Of a DNA stretch of 18,751 nt, positions 14,171 to 18,751 are shown one piece after another (positions within the stretch are counted from its first letter, which is position 1; each line of letters begins with the position of its first letter). The DNA is from Bacteroidales bacterium (lineage in GTDB: Bacteria > Bacteroidota > Bacteroidia > Bacteroidales > B18-G4). The position numbers and the translations under genes are program-made. Under the pieces are notes generated by a model that worked only from the letters and a program-made list of their open reading frames with translations, made no database searches and was not told the DNA's origin. The DNA lies in the NCBI GenBank assembly GCA_030618905.1, contig JAUXCL010000018.1, positions 1 to 18,751 on the forward strand, written 5' to 3'.

Positions 14171-15595
14171 ATGGAAACAATATCAGTGGATAAAAAATTA
14201 GAATACAAGATAAAAGATCTTAGCCTGGCCGATTGGGGCAGGAAAGAAATCGAAATTGCCGAAAAGGAAATGCCGGGCCTCATGGCTATCCGGAAAAAGT
14301 TTGCACCTCAGAAGCCATTGCAGGGAGCCAGGATTACCGGGTCTCTGCATATGACCATTCAAACAGCTGTGTTGATCGAAACACTTATTGCGCTGGGTGC
14401 CGACGTAAGGTGGGCCTCTTGTAATATTTTCTCGACCCAGGACCATGCTGCCGCAGCTGTGGTGAAAGACTCTAAAGTACCTGTCTTTGCATGGAAAGGA
14501 GAAACTCTCGCAGAATACTGGTGGTGCACCAGGCAGGCATTATCATTCCCCGATGGTCAGGGCCCGACCCTGATCGTTGATGATGGCGGAGATGCAACCT
14601 TGATGTTACATTTGGGATATGAAGCAGAGAAAGATGCAAGTGTTCTCGATAAAAGCCCTGAAAGCGAAGAAGAAAGAATTATCCTGGCGCAATTGAAAGC
14701 ATTACTCAAAGAGGACCCCAAAAAATGGCACCGTTCAGTTAAAGACCTGAAGGGTATTTCAGAAGAAACAACCACAGGTGTTCATCGTCTTTACCATCGG
14801 AAAGAAAACAATACTTTACTTGCTCCTGTGATCAATGTCAATGATTCTGTGACCAAATCTAAATTTGATAACCTTTATGGTTGTCGTGAGTCCCTGGCAG
14901 ATGGCATAAAAAGGGCGACAGATGTAATGATCGCCGGGAAAGTAGTCCTTGTTTGCGGATATGGTGATGTAGGTAAAGGATGTGCACAGTCGATGAGAGG
15001 CTTTGGAGCCCGTGTTCTGGTTACTGAAATTGATCCGATTTGCGCATTGCAGGCTGCCATGGAAGGCTTTGAAGTCACCACTTTTGAAGATGCCCTGCCG
15101 GAAGCCAATGTATTTGTCACTGCCACAGGAAATAAAGATGTGATTACTGTAGATCACATGGCAAGGATGAAAGACCAGGCCATCGTTTGCAATATTGGCC
15201 ATTTTGATAATGAGATCCAGGTGGATAAATTAAATAACCTGCCTGGTGTTGATAAAGTAAACATTAAGCCACAAGTTGATAAATACGTCTTTCCTGATGG
15301 TCACGCGATGTTCCTTCTGGCTGAAGGACGCCTGGTAAACCTCGGATGTGCAACCGGGCATGCTTCTTTTGTCATGAGCAATTCATTCACCAACCAGGTA
15401 CTTGCTCAAATGGAGCTATGGACTAAGAATTTTGATATAGATGTTCATCGATTACCCAAGCACCTTGATGAAGAAGTTGCCAGGCTACACCTGGAGCACA
15501 TCGGTGTGAAGCTCACAAAAATGTCACAAAACCAGGCCGATTACCTTGGGATACCACTTAATGGGCCTTATAAGCCGGAGCATTACAGGTATTAG
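14171..15595 (+). CDS. ahcY: Adenosylhomocysteinase (S-adenosyl-L-homocysteine hydrolase)
   Basis: 474 aa, cytoplasmic NAD-dependent enzyme splitting S-adenosylhomocysteine into adenosine and homocysteine, removing the product inhibitor of methyltransferases. Conserved blocks: GARITGSLHMTIQTAVLIETL (52-72), SCNIFSTQDHAAAA (83-96), DDGGDATLMLH (137-147), the NAD loop VCGYGDVGKGCA (261-272), CNIGHFDNEI (340-349), and the C-terminal tail KPEHYRY (468-474) which reaches into the active site of the partner subunit. An insert around residues 155-195 marks the long bacterial form. I start at 14171; the frame upstream to 14123 is promoter. The stop TAG sits in the first unit of a GTATTAA-type array, but the native terminal residues are kept. 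Confidence 0.97.
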   Translation: METISVDKKLEYKIKDLSLADWGRKEIEIAEKEMPGLMAIRKKFAPQKPLQGARITGSLHMTIQTAVLIETLIALGADVRWASCNIFSTQDHAAAAVVKDSKVPVFAWKGETLAEYWWCTRQALSFPDGQGPTLIVDDGGDATLMLHLGYEAEKDASVLDKSPESEEERIILAQLKALLKEDPKKWHRSVKDLKGISEETTTGVHRLYHRKENNTLLAPVINVNDSVTKSKFDNLYGCRESLADGIKRATDVMIAGKVVLVCGYGDVGKGCAQSMRGFGARVLVTEIDPICALQAAMEGFEVTTFEDALPEANVFVTATGNKDVITVDHMARMKDQAIVCNIGHFDNEIQVDKLNNLPGVDKVNIKPQVDKYVFPDGHAMFLLAEGRLVNLGCATGHASFVMSNSFTNQVLAQMELWTKNFDIDVHRLPKHLDEEVARLHLEHIGVKLTKMSQNQADYLGIPLNGPYKPEHYRY

Positions 15596-15636
15596 TATTC
15601 CGTATTACGTATTAAGTATTAAGTATTTAGTATTGA
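15589..15636 (+). repeat. Heptanucleotide tandem array (GTATTNN, about 7 units) over the ahcY stop
   Basis: A partial unit GTATTA at 15589-15594 is followed by GTATTCC 15595, GTATTAC 15602, GTATTAA 15609, GTATTAA 15616, GTATTTA 15623 and GTATTGA 15630. The ahcY stop TAG (15593-15595) is at the first boundary. The GTATT core is constant and the last two bases vary. Confidence 0.88.
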
Positions 15637-15658
15637 GATGTTTGGCGGGGATATCAGT

Positions 15659-16117
15659 CTAGCTGATGATCTGCAGGGAAATTCCGTCATAATAAGTTGT
15701 ATAACGGATCAGCGGTGTACTGCTGGGCCCGCTGAAAGGTGCACCATCAAGGATTTGGTAAATTGAACTTGTACATGTATCCTCGACAAAAGGCATATCT
15801 ACAATGAGGTACGTGCATACCCCATTATTGCAACATTGGTCAGGTTCATAAGGCGGCATTCGATCATAAGCCATAAAATTATCCTGGGAAAGCCGGTAAA
15901 CAATAATGCCACGACTTGGCGTAGTTGCCGGCAGGTAGGTCCACCCTCCTACAGTATTGAGTTCCTGATATTCGGTTGAATTCGGATTTATCGTAATATT
16001 AATATATGTAGGCGGTTCAACCTCATCCTCCCCTTTTTTGCATCCAATATGTAACAAAATCAATCCCAATACAATATAAATAAATGTTAAGTGTCTGTTT
16101 TTATGGCGAATCATCAT
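15659..16117 (-). CDS. Lipoprotein with a Rieske-like fold lacking Fe-S ligands (predicted)
   Basis: 152 aa. Signal peptide with lipobox LLHIGC, Cys about 26, followed by KKGEDEVEPP, so a lipoprotein. After GGWTYL the segment RGIIVYRLSQDNFMAYDR and the end segment DGAPFSGPSSTPLIRYTTYYDGISLQI match the strand order of Rieske ferredoxin domains (usual endings: GxxxxGPAxxPLxxYxVxxxGxxLxI). But the metal-binding CxH and CxxH sites are absent: YDRMPPYEP replaces YxRxCxHxG-like sequence, and DTCTSSIYQ replaces CxxHGSxF. Four other cysteines (CCNNGVC and DTC) may form disulfides. So the fold is likely a Rieske relative that no longer binds iron. This is inference from pattern; function unknown. Monocistronic, facing convergent ahcY. 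Confidence 0.72.
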   Translation of the reverse strand: MMIRHKNRHLTFIYIVLGLILLHIGCKKGEDEVEPPTYINITINPNSTEYQELNTVGGWTYLPATTPSRGIIVYRLSQDNFMAYDRMPPYEPDQCCNNGVCTYLIVDMPFVEDTCTSSIYQILDGAPFSGPSSTPLIRYTTYYDGISLQIIS

Positions 16118-16145
16118 GATCTCTTGAATTAAAAATAAGCGAACG

Positions 16146-16153
16146 TAAAGATA
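16146..16153 (-). promoter_or_regulatory. Candidate -7 element of the Rieske-like lipoprotein gene
   Basis: Minus strand TATCTTTA, one mismatch from TAnnTTTG, 28 bases before the ATG at 16117. No -33 match found. Confidence 0.3.
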
Positions 16154-16172
16154 GGGATATTATTATATTCCT

Positions 16173-16180
16173 TACATTTG
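16173..16180 (+). promoter_or_regulatory. Candidate -7 element before the small basic lipoprotein gene
   Basis: TACATTTG is an exact TAnnTTTG match, giving a leader of about 45 bases to the ATG at 16233. No TTTG lies 19 bases upstream, so this is tentative. Confidence 0.35.
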
Positions 16181-16232
16181 ATGATTCTTGACCATAGAAA
16201 AGACTGGCTAATGGTAAAGAGGATTACTACGC

Positions 16233-16550
16233 ATGAAACTAGTTCGATACTCATATTTTTTACTGCTCATTCTGATGTTGGCATTGTGGGGTTGTTTTGG
16301 TTCTCAAACGGCCAGGCAAAGCCGGTATAACAAAAAGCAGGAAAAGATCATGCTGAAGCAGATGGAAAAAGAATATGAGTATGCCCTGGAACACCACTAT
16401 AAAATGCAATCGGAGCGCACACAAAACATGATGAAGCAATCCAAGAAACATTCAAAAAGGGTAAACAATAAGCGGAAAAAAGAACCTGCCAGAAGAGCTT
16501 CCAGTTGTATATCCAATAAGCCAGTCGGAGCAAAAAATGACGGCGAATAA
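16233..16550 (+). CDS. Small basic lipoprotein, function unknown
   Basis: 105 aa. Signal peptide (FLLLILMLALWGC) with lipobox LALWGC, so Cys21 should be lipidated. The mature part is very rich in Lys, Arg, Gln and Glu, with a likely helix or coiled coil from about residue 30 to 75 (KKQEKIMLKQMEKEYEYA and onward) and a basic tail (KRVNNKRKKEPARR). No domain that I recognise. Its last 14 bases overlap the start of the propeller gene in another frame, so the two are likely translationally coupled and possibly act together in the periplasm. A role as partner of the sensor is only inference. The sequence from 16118 to 16232 contains no other gene. Confidence 0.7.
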   Translation: MKLVRYSYFLLLILMLALWGCFGSQTARQSRYNKKQEKIMLKQMEKEYEYALEHHYKMQSERTQNMMKQSKKHSKRVNNKRKKEPARRASSCISNKPVGAKNDGE

Positions 16551-18751
16551 ATTACATACCAGGCTGATCCGATTAGTATTCACTTTTTATATCCTGATCC
16601 ATTTTCTTGTTTTTTCCATTAATATCTACAGCCAGGAAATTCCGAACATCAAGTTTGACCGGATTTCCTCTGAAAATATTAAATTCGAGCGAGGGCTGTC
16701 TCAAAATGTCATTTATTGCATTTTACAGGATGATGAGGGGTTCATGTGGTTTGGCACCTGGAACGGATTAAACCGCTATGATGGGTATGACTTCAATATC
16801 TATACCATGCGGGAAGGCCTGAGCAATGCTACCATTCGTACAATCATAGAGGATGATAAACATAAGTTGTGGATCGGTACTGAAGACGGATTAAATGTCA
16901 TAGATCAGCAATCAGGGAATATCACCCTGTTTAAGCATAACCCGGAAGAAAGCAATAGCCTCAGTAATGATTTCATCACCCATGTTTGTCAGGGCCCTAC
17001 CGGGGATATATGGATTTGTACTACCAATGGGCTCAACAGGTATGATCAAACCCTGAATATTTTCACACACCATAATTTCTATTCACGATTAACCGACAGT
17101 ACATACAGCAATTTCATTACCAAAGCCTTGCTGGATAATGAGGGTTACTTATGGATCGGTACCCGTTTTGGGTTGTTCAGGATGGACATTGAAAATCAAA
17201 TTTTCATCCCATTTTTCCATAGTGATGATCCCTTCAGTTTGAGTGATAATGAAATCCTGGACATCTGTCAGGACCAGGATGGGCATATTTGGGTGGGAAC
17301 GGCAAATGGATTAAATCAACATGAAATCAATTCAAATCTCTTCATCCGGTATTTTCATCGTCCGGGTGACCCGTTCAGCCTTAGTGATAATAGGATTAAT
17401 GTTGTATATGAAGATACTTATGGTCTGCTCTGGGTAGGTACAAATAACAAGCTAAATATTTTTATGCGGGAATCCGGACAATTTCAGCAGTACACGCAAA
17501 CCAGCAAGAACACCAGTTTGAGCAATGATGATATCCAGAGCATTTATGAAGATGATGCCAATAATATTTGGATCGGCACCTATAAAGGAGTCAATAAATT
17601 CGACCGCAGCTCAAGCAAATTCACACATTATAACCAGTCTTTTGAGACTCCAAATACCATGTCCAGCAATATTGTTTATGGAATCCTTGAGGACAGCAAG
17701 GGCTTTTTGTGGTTAGGATCAAGGAATGGTGTTAATGTACTTGACAGAAATTCCGGAGAATACAGCCAGATCCACTACCTGATTGAGGAAGGACATGATT
17801 TAGCAGATGCCAGGATCAGGAGTGTTCTGGAAGACAGGAATGGTACATACTGGATTGGCACAGAAGACTTTGGGTTATTTAAATATGAGCAGGACAAGAA
17901 ACAGTTTACCCAATACCGGCATGATCCTTCAGATCCCAATTCCATCAGCGATAATGGCATCCTTGCTATGATTGAAGGCAGTGATGCGAAATTATGGATT
18001 GGCACCTATGGGGGATTGAATGTATATGACCCTGAAACAGATGCCTTCCAGCGATATCAATATAATCCGAAGGATCAACAGAGTTTGAGCCATGATAATG
18101 TCTGGACAGTATATGAGGATCGGCAGGGTCATATCTGGGTGGGAACTTATCATGGCTTGAACCGTTTTATCAAGGATTCCGGGATATTCATCCGCTATGA
18201 ATATAATGCAGAGGATAATTTCAGCATCAGTAACAACAACATCGCTTCCATCTATGAAGATGAAGATGGAATATACTGGATCGCCACAATAGGGGGAGGA
18301 TTGAATCGATTCGATCACAGCTTGAATAAATTCACCCATTTTACAAGTGACGATGGTTTGCCCAACAACGTAACTTATGCTACGCTGGAAGACAATGAGG
18401 GGAATTTCTGGATCCCGACCAACTGGGGACTGTCAAAGTTTAACAGGACAGACAGTACTTTTAGCAATTATGATGTCATGGATGGCCTTCAGGGCAATGA
18501 ATTCAACGGGAATGCTAATTTCGTGAGCAGAGAAGGGGAAATCTTCGTAGGTGGAATGAATGGATTCAATGCCTTCTATCCAGAGGAGATCAAGCTCAAC
18601 ACCAAAATCCCTAAGGTTGCCATCATCGCATTCAAAAAATTCAACAAAATTCAACCACTCACAATCAACGATGGCGACACCATCTTTCTGGATTATAATG
18701 ACAACTTCTTCTCATTTGAGTTTACGGCACTTGACTTCACCAATCCTTCAA
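16537..18751 (+). CDS. Two-component regulator propeller (Reg_prop) protein with Y_Y_Y domain start (3' end outside window)
   Basis: 738 codons without a stop up to the window edge. An N-terminal signal or membrane segment (about residues 9-35, LIRLVFTFYILIHFLVFSINI) is followed by 14 repeats of the form LWIGTxxGLNRYD, spaced about 45-50 residues: two seven-bladed propellers, the standard sensor of Bacteroidota hybrid two-component systems. Blade variants IWICTTNGL, LWVGTNNKL and FWIPTNWGL are seen. The last residues (TIFLDYNDNFFSFEFTALDFTNPS) start a Y_Y_Y domain, which normally precedes a membrane helix. What follows (histidine kinase with AraC-type regulator, PP2C, GGDEF or LytTR) lies outside the window. 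Ligand unknown; carbohydrate sensing is common for this family but no polysaccharide gene cluster is visible here. The ATG at 16537 overlaps the preceding gene by 14 bases. Confidence 0.88.
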   Translation, partial: MTANKLHTRLIRLVFTFYILIHFLVFSINIYSQEIPNIKFDRISSENIKFERGLSQNVIYCILQDDEGFMWFGTWNGLNRYDGYDFNIYTMREGLSNATIRTIIEDDKHKLWIGTEDGLNVIDQQSGNITLFKHNPEESNSLSNDFITHVCQGPTGDIWICTTNGLNRYDQTLNIFTHHNFYSRLTDSTYSNFITKALLDNEGYLWIGTRFGLFRMDIENQIFIPFFHSDDPFSLSDNEILDICQDQDGHIWVGTANGLNQHEINSNLFIRYFHRPGDPFSLSDNRINVVYEDTYGLLWVGTNNKLNIFMRESGQFQQYTQTSKNTSLSNDDIQSIYEDDANNIWIGTYKGVNKFDRSSSKFTHYNQSFETPNTMSSNIVYGILEDSKGFLWLGSRNGVNVLDRNSGEYSQIHYLIEEGHDLADARIRSVLEDRNGTYWIGTEDFGLFKYEQDKKQFTQYRHDPSDPNSISDNGILAMIEGSDAKLWIGTYGGLNVYDPETDAFQRYQYNPKDQQSLSHDNVWTVYEDRQGHIWVGTYHGLNRFIKDSGIFIRYEYNAEDNFSISNNNIASIYEDEDGIYWIATIGGGLNRFDHSLNKFTHFTSDDGLPNNVTYATLEDNEGNFWIPTNWGLSKFNRTDSTFSNYDVMDGLQGNEFNGNANFVSREGEIFVGGMNGFNAFYPEEIKLNTKIPKVAIIAFKKFNKIQPLTINDGDTIFLDYNDNFFSFEFTALDFTNPS

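Noticed and set aside
14047..14283. Longer start for the phosphopantetheinyl transferase
   Set aside because: It would cover both divergent promoters and the first codons of ahcY; the extra residues are low in similarity to the family.

Overview
The window looks like chromosomal DNA of a Bacteroidota member, probably class Bacteroidia. Several things point there: promoters fit the Bacteroidota pattern TTTG-N19-TAnnTTTG (exact matches before ahcY and the acyl-CoA ligase); one secreted protein ends in a type IX secretion (T9SS) sorting domain; there is a PtpA-like S9 peptidase, a bacterial GGGP synthase, a GH109-type Gfo/Idh/MocA protein, and a large two-component-regulator propeller protein. 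Shine-Dalgarno sequences are weak or absent. I cannot name the species. I see no tRNA, rRNA, CRISPR array, insertion sequence or phage gene, and no gene-free gap over 300 bases.

Layout: 1-636 (-) is a class I SAM methyltransferase whose 3' end lies outside the window. 757-2115 (+) is a Tat-exported GH109-type enzyme. 2193-4328 (+) is a secreted beta-propeller with a T9SS tail. 4392-8513 (+) is an arsenic-resistance operon: ArsR repressor, small CxxC thioredoxin-like protein, ArsF-type CxxC lipoprotein, ArsG-type CcdA-like membrane protein, ArsP/YraQ-type permease, Acr3 arsenite pump. A convergent junction at 8496-8574 leads to 8570-10351 (-), a long-chain acyl-CoA ligase. Then come 10427-12565 (-), an S9 prolyl tripeptidyl peptidase, and 12596-13327 (-), a GGGP synthase, probably co-transcribed. 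13408-14046 (-), a phosphopantetheinyl transferase, diverges from 14171-15595 (+), adenosylhomocysteinase. 15659-16117 (-) is a Rieske-like lipoprotein lacking the iron-sulfur ligands. 16233-16550 (+) is a small basic lipoprotein overlapping 16537-18751 (+), a periplasmic double propeller running off the window.

How the genes work together: the ars operon has two near-identical palindromes (4372-4387 and 4711-4730), each overlapping a candidate -7 element, so ArsR probably controls both its own promoter and an internal promoter for the five downstream genes. Three of these genes (cytoplasmic CxxC protein, membrane protein with one Cys-Pro site in each half, periplasmic CxxC lipoprotein) have the architecture of a DsbD/CcdA-type electron relay. 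Two pumps follow. No arsC, arsM or arsA is visible.

The most unusual DNA-level feature is a set of 7-bp tandem arrays (units GTGAACG, AAYTTCC and GTATTAA) lying exactly over stop codons. Two unrelated proteins, the GH109-type enzyme and Acr3, end in the same residues VNGER because both run into the same array in the same phase. Such short arrays may be known in other genomes; their position over stop codons here is what merits checking.
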